NCBI GenBank assembly: GCA_035222895.1
Contig: JAVYIG010002542.1
Coordinates: 1-64,000 of the forward strand
Length of the DNA stretch: 64,000 nucleotides
Origin: Strongylocentrotus droebachiensis
Lineage: Eukaryota; Echinodermata; Echinoidea; Camarodonta; Strongylocentrotidae
Reading direction: 5' to 3'
Below, piece by piece: positions 21,978-33,300 of the stretch. Both the position numbers and the translations under genes were made by a program. The notes below the pieces were generated by a model. It did no database searches. It had not been told where the DNA came from and saw only the letters and a program-made list of their open reading frames with translations. Each line of letters opens with the position of its first letter. Position 1 is the first letter of the stretch.

Positions 21978-22466
21978 GGCTAACTCGGACCAGGGGACAA
22001 CTTGGCCCAGCTGCAAAAGAAGGTCATTTTTTGCATGTTTAGGTTTAGGGTTAGGGTTAGGGCACTCCAGCAAAGCATAGAGAGTCAATGATAAAGTGTT
22101 TTGACCTCTAGCACTGCATGCTTGCTGTGAGGCGGGTATTTTTAGACCCATACACAATATTGCATAGACTGTACACAATCATGTCAATGCAGCTGTAAGC
22201 AAAGTTTGACACTAGACTTACAATTTGAATTTTTAAATCATTGCTATTTAGGTGTCATCAATTGTCACTAAAGTACCGATTTTGAGTGGAATCAGTTGAG
22301 TTTTGTACAGTGGTGTTTGAAATGTTGAGAATCAAAAGCACAGCTTTTACTACACAGCCAGGATAGTAATGCTCCTATGTGTGGGTTAGGGTTAGAGTTG
22401 GGGTAAAATGTCAAAAAATGACCGTTTTTGCAGCTGGGCCGAGTTGTCCCCTGGTCCGAGTTAGCT
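21978..22466. mobile_element. MITE-like element with about 50-bp inverted ends
   Basis: Left GGCTAACTCGGACCAGGGGA continuing through CCCAGCTGCAAAA and GGTCATTTTTTG is complementary to right CAAAAAATGACC, TTTTGCAGCTGGG, TCCCCTGGTCCGAGTTAGC with few mismatches. The TTAGGG repeats next to both inner ends (about 22042-22060 and 22383-22395) are part of the element. No coding capacity. Confidence 0.7.
22243..22337. repeat. Dispersed repeat, copy 1 of 2
   Basis: Matches 24111-24205: GGTGTCATCAATTGTCAC, a variable middle, then GAGTTTTGTACAGTGGTGTT, TGAAATGTTG and GAATCA. Roughly 85-90% alike by eye. Confidence 0.7.
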
Positions 22467-24110
22467 TGGATCCTCTAGGTCGTATGTGTGGTGACTATAC
22501 AGTGTGTTTTCAAAATAAGTTTACATCTAGAAAATTGATAATTATTAAAAAAATTATCTATCAACAGTAAATTAATATACATCTTATGAAAGAGTGTTTT
22601 ATTCCAAATCATTTGGTACCATTTTTGAGTGGTAGATCTATGTGTTCACACTTGGATGAACAGGAGGCATTGTTTGCAAGAGTGCAAAAATCGACTTGCG
22701 CCAAAGTTGCTTAGATCTATGTGATGTTTGAATAAAACAATTGGGATTTGGGTATTAATTCGGTCTTTGCAGATCCAAATAACATTCCTAACAAAATTAA
22801 TCATGCCACACATGTATTACATATCAAATAACAAATATCAACAAACATTTGTGCGCGTGTGTGGGTGTGTGTGACTTTTTTTGACTCGCACGGTATAGGC
22901 TACGGTATGTGTACTTCTACAAAACTGGGTTATGAAACTGAAAGTGTGAAATGTATGGTAAAGGTAAACAATGAAATATTTTAGAAATATGCTTAAAATG
23001 GTGCATTTTTACAGAATGTAATTATTTGTGTATTTGCTGTGATACAAGGCAAAATGAGAAACTTACATGTAGACGTCTAAACAGTTAATAACTCTGAAGT
23101 CTGAACATTTGCAGAATACCTTACCACGGTTTTACGGGGGCACAGATTTAGAACCCACAATTTGACAAATATTAGAAATAGAAAATTAGAAACGACCAAT
23201 GACCACTACCAGTCTAGTTACAAATTTCTGACGAACACCAGTTTATTAAAATTGCGCTCATGTCAGCGCATGGCACTGTTGTAACTGTAAACTGGTGTAC
23301 TGAATAAATATGCCATAGTTTTAGTTTTATAAGAAAATCAGTTATCCATAACTGAATAAAAATTTGTAATGATATAATTAATTAATCAGTACCGTAACCC
23401 AATTTATTAGGAGCCTCTGGATGGTGTACAACTTCGTATTTCTGTTTTTTGTTAACGTTTAATCTGGTCAGCCTGGTTTCGATTGCATGGAAATCTAGCT
23501 TTGCCGATTTGAAACAGGCTTCTTGGCTACTCGGCGTGCGTGCGGAGTGGTCTGTATTGAAATATGAATTGAATGGCACATGCTCTCAGGGCTGTCAACT
23601 TTGGGAAACTGCTTGGAGGGAGATTTTTTTTTTGAGAAAATATTAGTGCCAAATCCAGCAAAATTAGGGGTGGCGGGAGTCTCCCGTCAGGTAACTTTTA
23701 TGCCCTCCAGGCTCTATGCGTTTTGATTTGTAGTGATGAAAGGCATCGATTACTTCATACGTTTACACATGGCAAAAAATAATGTTGAATCATACTAACT
23801 ATTGAATGTGGTGCCCCATAATCATGCTTTCAACCTACAACATGACTGCAATATTTCAGTTCTGTAATTTTGTGCTGATTCACAGCTTCAAATCATGTAA
23901 ATATACTGCCGCTGGGTTTTTTCCGTTCTGTCTAGTCACGCATTTTGACGGATTTGTGTTAATGATTTTACATGAGGATTAAGTGTGCTTGCGCGCATGC
24001 GTGGCGACCAAAATATAACGGAATGATGACTGGCTTGTTTGGCAGATTCATGTTTTGTATTTTTAAGGAATATTTGTTATCATGGGTAATTTGAAAAGAT
24101 TGTCTTTACC
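22467..24110. other. No gene seen
   Basis: AT-rich intergenic or intronic DNA with short (GT)-rich stretches near 22855. Open frames on both strands near 23382-23646 are short, overlap each other, and lack domain signals. Confidence 0.4.
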
Positions 24111-24205
24111 TGCTATTTAGTAGGTGTCATCAATTGTCACCAAAGATCTTCTGAGTGAACTCAATCGAGTTTTGTACAGTGGTGTTTGAAATGTTGCGAA
24201 TCAGT
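24111..24205. repeat. Dispersed repeat, copy 2 of 2
   Basis: Partner of 22243-22337; see that entry for the shared blocks. Confidence 0.7.
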
Positions 24206-25289
24206 AGAGGTCATTTAGGCCATTAAAACAGATACACACGTTTAGTTTCCTGCCCGCTTTCTTTTTGGAGGCCGCCTCCCCCTTTTGTTTTTCTTTTTTT
24301 TTGTAATTTAATTTTTTAAAGAAAAAAACCATGAAAAACACTGCTAAAATGGATCACTATCTGATTTTACAAATTTAAGAATCTGGCGGCCATCTTGAAA
24401 AATAGTTGACTGTCACAGAAAATGTACCATGCCTCCATTTTGAGCAGCCATTTTGAAAAGAAAAAAAAGGGCCCCTGATCACATGCAGAGTGTGCAGCAT
24501 TTTTTATGTAGGCAAAACCAAGACCGCTCTCATGAGACACTTTTATGGATGCATGCTCGACACTCTAGTTAGCCATCATTTTAATTTCCCCAACCGATCT
24601 TTGACATAATTCTATAGGTCCTAGGATCTCTAGGTGACTGTATTGATTTACTAGTTGCAGCAGGGTGCAATATTGGATGAGACCTTGTTTCCCCATTTAC
24701 TCCTGTGGGCTCACATACATGTACCTGCCAACCACCCTGATTTAGGCGGAGTTCCTCCGCATTTTTCATACCAACTCCGAATTCCGAGTGCATGCCTCAA
24801 AACTCAGATTTTTTTTAATTTTAAAATATTTTTAAAACAAACGACTGTTGCATAAGACTAAAGCTTAACACAGCACTAATAACCAGATCACGCTGACATC
24901 CGCGCTCGCGCCCATAGAAGATATACACAGTGCAGCCCGAACGTGATCGTTAGTTCCGCAGTCATTATCCATGTACTGCATGTACCAGTACATGGAAGCA
25001 CGTGCGCAAGCTATATCGATAAAGTGTGTGCGGACGTTGTACTAATACATACACTACATGCAGCGTTGTTGCATAGTAACTGCATGCGTATAGCCCACGT
25101 GTATTTATATTACATGTGCAGTTGATACACCGTGCATAAACACTGTATACATTGGCGTGTTTTCTTCAATGCTTGTGCGATGACTGCGATCGTGGAAGCT
25201 TGTTATTTACCGGACTTCCTCGGATTTATTTTGGATTACTACTACTATATTCTTCTTCTTCTTTGATTTCTCCATTTTTCAAGGACAAA
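24206..25289. other. No gene seen
   Basis: Mixed sequence with T-rich and A-rich runs. Frames at 24581-24855 and 24943-25125 show no family features. Confidence 0.4.
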
Positions 25290-25450
25290 ATGGGTAAGAC
25301 TCGTGCTGTTCATAATCAGAAGTATAAGAAAGAATACGGGAAACAATTTCCAGTTGCAGAATCAGCACTCGGACTTCAACACGCATTTTGCATTGTGTGT
25401 TCGGCCGACTTCAGTATCAACCATGGGGGAATGAATGACATTCAGAAAAA
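25290..25450 (+). CDS. BED-like zinc-finger exon (hAT/ZBED-type host or transposon-derived gene), partial
   Basis: The ATG at 25290 follows AAGGACAAA and opens MGKTRAVHNQKYKKEYGKQF, then AFCIVCSADFSINHGGMNDI. The pattern 'Y...Y.K.FP......AFC..C..DFSI.HGG.ND...' is familiar from N-terminal BED-type fingers of hAT-related transposases and domesticated genes in animals. The two Cys (AFCIVC) and the His of NHGG are present. The following His normally found just after 'ND(V/I)' is not (QKN here), and after 25450 the frame loses resemblance and stops at 25512. Either the exon ends near 25450-25488, where several GT sites exist, or this is a decayed fragment. Whether it joins the exons downstream is unproven: no GT here gives the phase required by the exon at 25699. 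Confidence 0.45.
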
Positions 25451-25698
25451 TTTACTCCTAATTTCTCTTGTCTCAGGTTGGCAGGTATGGGCTCACCATT
25501 CAAGAAGCCAGTGATTAAGTTCATCCTCATCATTCTCTGGTTCTTGCTCTATTTTTTTTGTAGACTAACTGTATGTTTTAAACAAGTTTATTTTTAAGCT
25601 TAGCACAGCTTTGATGTAATTTGTTTGTGTGTGGGAAAGCTGTCATTAGAGGTGATTTGGATTTAATACATATTCTTGTTTCTTCTGTTTGTTTTCAG

Positions 25699-25818
25699 AT
25701 CTTCCCCTGCTCTGACAACGTGCGGTCAAGTTTGTAAGGCCAGCTATCTGGCTGATGCCTTAGTTCCGTGCAGTATACAAACAGCAAGGAATTGGCTGCA
25801 CCGTCGCTCATTCTTGAA
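25699..25818 (+). CDS. Candidate host-gene exon, part 1 of a three-exon set
   Basis: The acceptor TTCTGTTTGTTTTCAG ends at 25698, and the donor TTGAA|GTAAGT at 25819 is a perfect consensus. The 120-bp exon, read with one base completing the first codon and two spare at the end, encodes ALTTCGQVCKASYLADALV and TARNWLHRRSFLK. It joins in phase to 27433-27522. Balanced codons and two consensus sites support it. The protein family is not recognised and the upstream exon is not identified. Confidence 0.4.
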
Positions 25819-25864
25819 GTAAGTTGGGAGGGGGAAGGTTTTTTTTATGCCTCTAAAGTTGCCA

Positions 25865-26166
25865 GGGGGGTGTTTCATAAAGCTTTCGTAAAGTTACGCA
25901 TGACTTTACGAACGACTTGTATATGAAGTGCCAGATATGATGCCCAAAGTTTTTTCTGATATTTTTAATCAACTCAATTAAATTATGGCAAAAAAAATAC
26001 TTTGCACTAAAAATGTTTGTTATCATAAAAATGTTAATCTACATCTGCACAGTTCAACTTTAGTTGATGTATTTAATAATGATTGAGCATCCCATTTGGC
26101 TTTTCATATACAAGTTGTTTGTAAAGTCATGCGTAACTTTATGAACAGCATTATGAAACACCCTCC
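25865..26166. mobile_element. Hairpin MITE (about 300 bp, about 63-bp inverted ends)
   Basis: The left arm 25865-25927 (GGGGGGTGTTTCATAAAGC, then TAAAGTTACGCATGACTTTA, ending TATATGAA) is complementary to 26103-26166 with about eight differences. The GGGGTGTTTCATAAAG end is a common MITE type in aquatic animal genomes. It lies in the intron between the candidate exons at 25699 and 27433. Confidence 0.75.
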
Positions 26167-26167
26167 A

Positions 26168-26775
26168 GGGGCGATATGTTCTCAGTATGTTCAACATCTC
26201 AGTTGTTTGTATGCCCTGGCTCCTCCACTCAGTGTTATTTAGGTTATGCATATGCATGTTCCCAGCAATTCTAACTTTTGAGCAAAAGTCAATACGGGTA
26301 GACCTTTTTCTTTTGGTATACAAGCCTTTTTTATCACCCCCCCCCCCCTTTTTTTAGCAAAAGTTCCTTGTGTAAAGTCAGTACTGGTAGATCTTTTTCT
26401 TTTGATAGGAGCTGGATATTTTACAACACTCATGGTATCCCTCCATTCATGGAGTGGGGTGGCGGGATGTATGCATGATTAGCTCAAAATTGTGATATCA
26501 GATGTTTTTGGCAGATTACTATCAAAATGGAGTTGACAAATTTGTTTAGTGCATGTTAATTGGGGCTTTTTTATATATATAATGTGCAATGGCGGAGCCG
26601 TGGAGGCATACACAGTCAGAGATCCATCTAGTTTAGTTTTTTACAATTGCATAACTTGTTTCTTTACTAATTTACAATTTGGACAGCTACACAAACCATT
26701 AAGGAAGTTTGCTCTCTCAGGTCTGAGGTCCTGCAACGGGAGTCTCCATCCAGACTACCAATGATAGATTACCTC
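26168..26775. other. No gene seen
   Basis: Includes two near copies of a stretch with AGCAAAAGT, then GTAGA[C/T]CTTTTTCTTTTG (near 26281 and 26358). No coding frame supported. Confidence 0.4.
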
Positions 26776-26845
26776 TTGTGACCGCCTTTTATCGCATCCA
26801 TCCTCGCCTATTGTGACCGCCTTTCATCGCATATAACCTCGCCTC
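26776..26845. repeat. 35-bp tandem duplication
   Basis: TTGTGACCGCCTTT[T/C]ATCGCAT begins at 26776 and again at 26811, each ending in CCTCGCCT. Confidence 0.8.
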
Positions 26846-27080
26846 TGTTTCATCCTACATGGTACCGTAATCACCACATTCTCCACACTCTCGACCGTCT
26901 GCATTATTCACGTAAGCATCCCTTTGTTTACCCCCCCCCCCCTTCTCAATTTGGCCTTCCTTACCGTAGAATGATCAGATAAAAATTTGACATGATTTTG
27001 TACCTCCTTTATGAAAGCACAATCCTGTAGATATACTTCATGTGTGTCTACTTAAGATATAGAAAAGAAGATATCATTTT

Positions 27081-27257
27081 GAAGGTTGGATAGGTTTTGT
27101 TGCATCTTCAATTGTATGTGATAAGGGGAGCTCAACACCAAAGCTATTTTGTAAAACACATATCAATTTTAAGATTGTTTATAAGCCTTCTAATATGTTT
27201 TCTATAGAGTTTGATAGCAAGTTTTGAGAAAATTGCAATTTATAAACAAGTAGTCAA
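27081..27257. repeat. Dispersed repeat, copy 1 (about 178 bp)
   Basis: Matches 27803-27980: AGGTTGGA[T/G]AGGTTTTGTTGCATC, GGCTCAACACCAAAG, ACACATATC, then AGAGTTTGATAGCAAGTTTT and GAGAAAATTG. Both copies are in the same orientation, about 720 bp apart, on either side of the candidate exon at 27433. Confidence 0.75.
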
Positions 27258-27432
27258 CAATAACTTTCCACAATTTTGTGTTGGGATCATTCAATTCATA
27301 CCAGTTGTACATACCTTGAAAACTTGTGTCTGAAACAAAAATTGTTCATTTCATAAAATATTCAAACTCATGCAAAATAATATGAATGTTAATGATTTAA
27401 ATTTTATTTTATATTTATATTTTGTATTACAG

Positions 27433-27522
27433 ATACTGTACATATCAACAGTTGATTGAAGGTTGGAAGTTCCCATCACACTTTGTCATCAAACCAGACA
27501 GCTTTCAACCAGAATCTTCCAG
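27433..27522 (+). CDS. Candidate host-gene exon, part 2 of a three-exon set
   Basis: The acceptor ATATTTTGTATTACAG ends at 27432, and the donor TTCCAG|GTGTAA follows 27522. The first base completes the Lys codon begun by the exon ending at 25818. The frame then reads YCTYQQLIEGWKFPSHFVI and DSFQPESS, and the last two bases (AG) are completed by the exon at 29174. Length 90. The other two frames contain stops. Family not recognised. Confidence 0.42.
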
Positions 27523-27802
27523 GTGTAAAAAAAAAAAGTAAAGTAATACATTAGTAATATGAAATGCATATATTTTGGGTTGTAAATCATTTCTTTATTT
27601 AAAAAAAAATTAAAAAATACATACAGTTCTGCACATGTACAAAATCACACACCCAAAATAATGTTTATAATTATATGGAAATTACATGTACACTGTAGGT
27701 TTAAATGTCACCCTTTATATTTTGCGATTAATTATAGGTTTTGTCGTCAGAATAGAAGATGATGTAAATCATAGCAGGGGGGAAAAAAAGATTACCTTTT
27801 TT

Positions 27803-27980
27803 TTAGGTTGGAGAGGTTTTGTTGCATCCTCAATTCTATGGGTGACAAGGAGGGCTCAACACCAAAGTTATCTTCTAATACACATATCGATTTCAAGATT
27901 GCGTAAAGCCTTTCAATATGTTTTTTATAGAGTTTGATAGCAAGTTTTGAGAAAATTGTAATTAATACACAAGTAGTCAT
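27803..27980. repeat. Dispersed repeat, copy 2 (about 178 bp)
   Basis: Partner of 27081-27257. Confidence 0.75.
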
Positions 27981-27994
27981 TGGTCATTATACAA

Positions 27995-28133
27995 ATGATG
28001 CACAGGTTTGAGTGCGTCGGTAGGGATTGTGTGTACAAGGTACCTTTGAATGGTTTTAGACCAAATTCAAAGGTAGCGCGTGCACACAATTGCACCAACC
28101 CACAAATTAAACCTGTGCATCATCTGTTTTATA
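27995..28133. mobile_element. 139-bp MITE with perfect 15-bp inverted ends
   Basis: ATGATGCACAGGTTT (27995-28009) is complementary to 28119-28133. Imperfect pairing continues inward: GTGTGTACAAGGTACCTTTGAA faces TTCAAAGGTAGCGCGTGCACAC. The element folds nearly end to end. A 92-codon frame across it is not a gene. Confidence 0.75.
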
Positions 28134-29173
28134 AGATGGGACCCCCAAAATTGTCAAAAATACAAAATTTTGTTATTTTACAGATTTATTGGATGCATGG
28201 CAAAATCATGCGTCTGGTAATTATAATTATTGGACGCATGATTTTTAAATTTGCATAATTTGTTTGTTGTTACTTAGTGCAATGGATTTAAACAAATGGA
28301 GAATGACTTAAGCCTAAACCTTAACAAAATAAAGTCAGGCCTAACTGACCTTTACATGAAACCCAAAAGAAAGTCATTAAATCAATAAAAACTTATTTTG
28401 CAAGCTTTTTTGAGTGTTAGAGAGGTGCAATCTAAATTAGAAGAGGTCTGGATCTTGTCCATATCAAGTACAGAAATTGAGGCTTTATGTGTGGTGCTTC
28501 CTGGCCCCTCTCGCTTTAGTTTCACCAACACAGCCTCGAGAAATTGAAATTTGTTACGGATATCTTAAGTACAGTGATCCAAAAAGTGGCGTTGTATGCC
28601 ACAGCGAAGGTACTAAAGTCTAGGTTTACAACTCACCGTCGGTGTATGTACAGAAGCATAGAACTTAGTTTAGAACTATAACAGTTTGTCCAATTCTGGC
28701 GTAAAAATGTCTCCTAAATTGACGTTCTTGATTTGTGCAAACTTTTCCAACTTTGAGAATCCATACTTTAATTAAAATTTTCATGCTAGTCACATTTAAA
28801 TCATCCCAACAATTTAGATAATTCTTTTTCTTATAGAAGCTGGAAAATCAAATCGCCGCCGCGATTTTGCCATTTTGTTTGGGATATCGGTGTTATCGAT
28901 TTCAATATTGCATATATCGTGTTGATATTGCGTGCATTCAGTAAAAATAATTACACCGTAATTGACCAATCAGATTGCAGGGATTCTTTTAACCATCTTA
29001 TAGTACATTATGTGAATGAATCATAATTGAATGGCCTTTTTTATATTCAATATCAAAACAAAATATTAACATAAACTGATATATATCCAAACAATACTGA
29101 TGGTTTAAAAAGCATTCCATCTCCTTGTTTATGTCTCATGCATATCTTTTTCTTTTCTTTTCTCTGTCTGCAG
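28134..29173. other. No gene seen (intron of the candidate three-exon gene)
   Basis: AT-rich DNA. It ends with a strong polypyrimidine tract and acceptor (TTTTCTCTGTCTGCAG) at 29158-29173. Confidence 0.4.
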
Positions 29174-29303
29174 GTCCTGGATTTTCAGTACGGTATATGT
29201 TTTGCGTTCTTTGTATAAAAGACTTCTATACACTCCTTCCATTTTCAGACGTCTTGTTGGACTGAAATATTTTTCACTTCCACTCATTTCACCTCCCCTC
29301 TAA
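29174..29303 (+). CDS. Candidate terminal exon, part 3 of a three-exon set
   Basis: The strongest acceptor in the region (CTTTTCTCTGTCTGCAG) ends at 29173. The first base completes the Arg codon left by 27433-27522. The frame then stays open for 42 codons (SWIFSTVYVLRSLYKRLLY and IFRRLVGLKYFSLPLISPPL) to TAA at 29301-29303. A basic, hydrophobic C-terminus. Phase agreement across three exons is the main evidence; no family match is claimed. Confidence 0.38.
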
Positions 29304-30352
29304 GAAGACATTTCCCATAAGCAAAAAAATCATTACATGTTCATTTTTCATAAGAATTTATCACAGCTGTGAGCTCATTTCATCCATTTCACCTCATTTT
29401 TTCATGAACGATTCATCCCAATAACGCTTGCAATAAGATCTGAACGAATTGGAAAAGACTTGAAACGAATTGGAAAAAATTTGGAACGAATTGGAAAAGA
29501 CTTGGAACAAATATTAAATAACTGATTACAATTCCTTAAAAAGTGTAAACGTGTGAATTTCTTTAATTCTTGGTGTAAAAGTGAATGATATTTTGGTATA
29601 CGAGTTGTTAAGCTCAATGTAAATAAATTAATGATAAAGAGTGAATTTTCTGATATTAAAAAAACAACTTTGGGCTGTGGTGAGTTGCTTTGAATTATAA
29701 ACTGGTGGAATTTTCAAAGATTGGTGACAAGGTTGTGTGTGTATATTATATAGAACGTTAAAGACAATACAAATATTGCACACAAAAAACGGGAGATTGC
29801 ATAAGAGACTATAGGAAAAGCGAAACTGACTGTCAAGAAACAGATAATTGAGCATAGTGGTATATTCGAGATTGTAAGAGAGACTAAATAAAGGAGTGAG
29901 TCTGATTCATTGAAAAGCGGCAAGATAGTCTTTGTGTAACTTACAGGAACGCAAATAATTTAGCAGAGTTGTTTGATAGAAGAGGCACAGTGTTATTGAT
30001 TGTTGAGGAAAGAAATTTCAAGAACGTGAAATCAAAAGTGACGTAAAATTTGTTTATAATCGAGTATACAAGGGGTTTTGTGAGAACGTGAAGATTAAAA
30101 TAAGCAAAGTGTGCTAAGTACATATAAAAAAGAGTGACGGTGAGATAAACCTGATTACTAAAGTTCCGAGTATATGCACGAATGTGTGTAAGCCTATGTT
30201 ATAATCATTAAAACAAAAAGAAAACGCATTATATATTGAAGAACTATACATCACATAGATATAAGCCAAGAGATTGCATTTTTTCCGTCTAAATTATATA
30301 CGTGAAGTTCTGAGCCAAATCGTATCAATTTGTACGGCTAATCATTAAAACC
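29304..30352. other. 5' flank of the Helitron gene
   Basis: A-rich, gene-free DNA. It presumably contains the Helitron left end and promoter, but I could not recognise either end structure or a clear TATA box. ATG at 30353 is preceded by TAAAACC. Confidence 0.4.
29443..29507. repeat. Three copies of a 21-bp tandem repeat
   Basis: AACGAATTGGAAAA begins at 29443, 29464 and 29485, exactly 21 bp apart, with small differences in the second half of the unit. Confidence 0.85.
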
Positions 30353-33300
30353 ATGTTGGAAACGGTCACATCACTTGGACCGGATAGTAACACGTACATC
30401 ATGAATGGCATTGGGGATTGTTGCGTCTGTGGCCTAGATATTCAAGAGAATGAGAACAAAACAACATGTGAAACATGCTTGAACCATTACCATGTGCCAT
30501 GTATGGGATTACCTTCTGCAAAAGAGTTGACTAATGCTCAAGTAGTATGGATATGTTGCTATTGTGGTAACAACAATTTGTCTAAGCGCTTATATGACCA
30601 ATTTGGTATCCCTATTGACGTAAACATGTACGAACATCTAACGAAAGACAATAATGATAATGACCACGCAGCACAGCCAAGTCCTATAACTGGTGCACAA
30701 GACAAGAGAAACAAATCTTCATCAAGCGGGAAAAAGCATATTTCTCGGGGCAAGAAAAGACTACTTTCGCCAAACCAATCAACCACAAAGAAATGGAAAT
30801 CTGATGAATGTCAGAATAGTAACAGAATCGAAGATAATGATTGCCAATCGTGTACAAGTGACATTAAAACGACATTCACAAGAACTTCATTTAAGAAGAG
30901 AACCAATTATGATCGAACTGATGGAACTGCTGATGATAATGCCGAAATTTGGAGAACGGTAAAGACGAGGAGAACTAAGCCGCTTAATGAAAGAGGTGTG
31001 TCCCGTAAAGCAACGAATGCGAATAATGACCCATATTCTAGCATGGACAAAGGCAAAGGTCGAGAGAAAGGTGTCACGTACATTGGGAAAGCAATGGCAT
31101 ACTTGTACACAAGGTCAACAAGAAGAAAACAAAAATCACATTTGAAGCAAACTCAAAATGGAAATAATAAAGACCTTGCCAACGACTCAACAGAAAAGAA
31201 CATCACCACCAATGAGAACGACCTTGCCAACGACAAAACAGGAAAACACTCCACCAAAGAAAACGAAGATAACAATAGTAATAAAGTTTTTGTAAAGAGT
31301 TTGAGCACTCCTGTAAAAGAGAATGAACAAGAAAGTCAAATATCTTCCGACCATAGTTATCAAATTGGTGTGATGGCTACACTATTTTCTAAGAACAACG
31401 ACATGAGCAAATGGACCTCTTCAAATCTTGATACTATCGTGACATGTGCTAAAGACGCTGATATACTGGATGATCCACGTGAATCGGCCAACAATCCTAG
31501 TGGAAAGATAATTCATGCCTTTGACAAATGTTTTGAGTTAGAAATTTGTGAATCCCACACCGGTCCTCTTATACAAGAACACACTGAAACGAATGTACCC
31601 TCTGGTAAATTTCCGTTGATCAATGCCCTACAAGATGCACTAGATACACAACGAAAGTCAGATGGATGCCTAGTCGAATTTAACGAACATACTTTTGTTA
31701 TAATGCCTCATACCACTGGATATTATATCTTTGACACACATGCACAAAAAGAAATAGGTGGACGACACATGTTGATGCACACAAACACATGGACGGGTGC
31801 TTACGCATTTTGTTTACAATTGGCACATATAACGAATCTCCCAAATAGTGTAGCATACAGGCTCATCCAAGTGAAAGTACATGACCCTCAACAGGACAAT
31901 ATATCGCAATGTCCGAGAGACACAAACAAAGATGACGTGAGTGAAACTGTACAAAAGAACACACTTGCATCTACAAGTAATCTAATTGAAGAAGGCAAAA
32001 CCAACAACGCACCACAATGTCCCAAACAATTATCCACAATTACAAATGAAAACCGCCCCATCGTTGATTCTCCAAAGATTAAAATCCCCACAGAAAGCAT
32101 CGATGAAGAACAGGTATTTGCAGATGATAAGTCAAACCACCCGCAACAGCTAGAAGAGGGAAAAGAAAAGAGTGAAATCAATACTTTCAATGAACAATCC
32201 GAAGACAAAGCATTTGAAAGCACTTCCAACAAATCGAATGGGAGACGGAAATGGAATATCCTTGAGAATGAGACAGAATTTACATCAGACAGCAAGAGAA
32301 TCACACATACGTCACAAACAAGCATTTCTGAAACTCGTAAGAATAAAGCAGAGTCCTCTCAGGATTCATCGCTCGATTTAAAGTTGGATGAACCAAACGT
32401 GACGGAAATGAGCACTACGAAAATAGAAAAGAATGTAACAAGTATGATTACAAGCATATTTGATGAAGACCCTGATGACTTGATAATACTAGGAGAAATA
32501 CAAAAGTCTGTCTTGCACTTTTCACCTGTGAATGAAATGAAGAAGAAAGAATATTGCACAAAGTTAAACATTCAAAAGATCACACCCACTTCTGATAATG
32601 AAGGTCAAACATGTCAACCTATTGAACATCCATGTACAATCAAACATGTAACGGGTGATGGAAATTGCTTCTTTCGTGCCATATCATTTTGTGTATCAGG
32701 AAACGAGAACAACCACTTACTTGTGAGAAAAGCTATTGTTGTTCATCTTTTGAAAAACAAGAACAGATTTGAGACACGTTTGAGAGATGGTTTTGCTAAC
32801 GTTTCAGATTACGTGACAAAGAGCAAAGTATTTCAAAGGGGTACCTGGGCTACCGAAATGGAGATTATGGTTTTGGCAAATTTGATTGAAACTGATATAT
32901 ACATATATGACGAGCAGAACACTAAATGGAGTATATTTTCGGGCAAGGATGTACAACTTGGAAAGGTTACCTCTGATAAAGGAATTTACTTGAGAAATAC
33001 ACAACGTATACATTACGATGTTGTTTTGTCAGTACAATCATTTCACTGCGATAATCCCAACGAACAGCACAATGGAACTGAAAAGGAGAACACACTTGCA
33101 TCTGATGCTCCACAATATCAAGAGAAATACACTACAAGCACACCACTATGTCCTAAAGAATTATCCAAAATGGCATCAAAAAATGATAGTGATAATATAA
33201 ACATTCCCATCAATGGTTTGCAAACAGTTGAGGCTCCCCCAAAAAGCATCCATGTAGTTTCAGTGACCGATGAAAGTGAAAAGAAAATTGGATCGTCCGT

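Noticed and set aside
22042-22060. TTAGGG repeats suggesting an interstitial telomere
   Set aside because: Only three repeats, and they are part of the inner ends of a MITE-like element, mirrored at 22383-22395.
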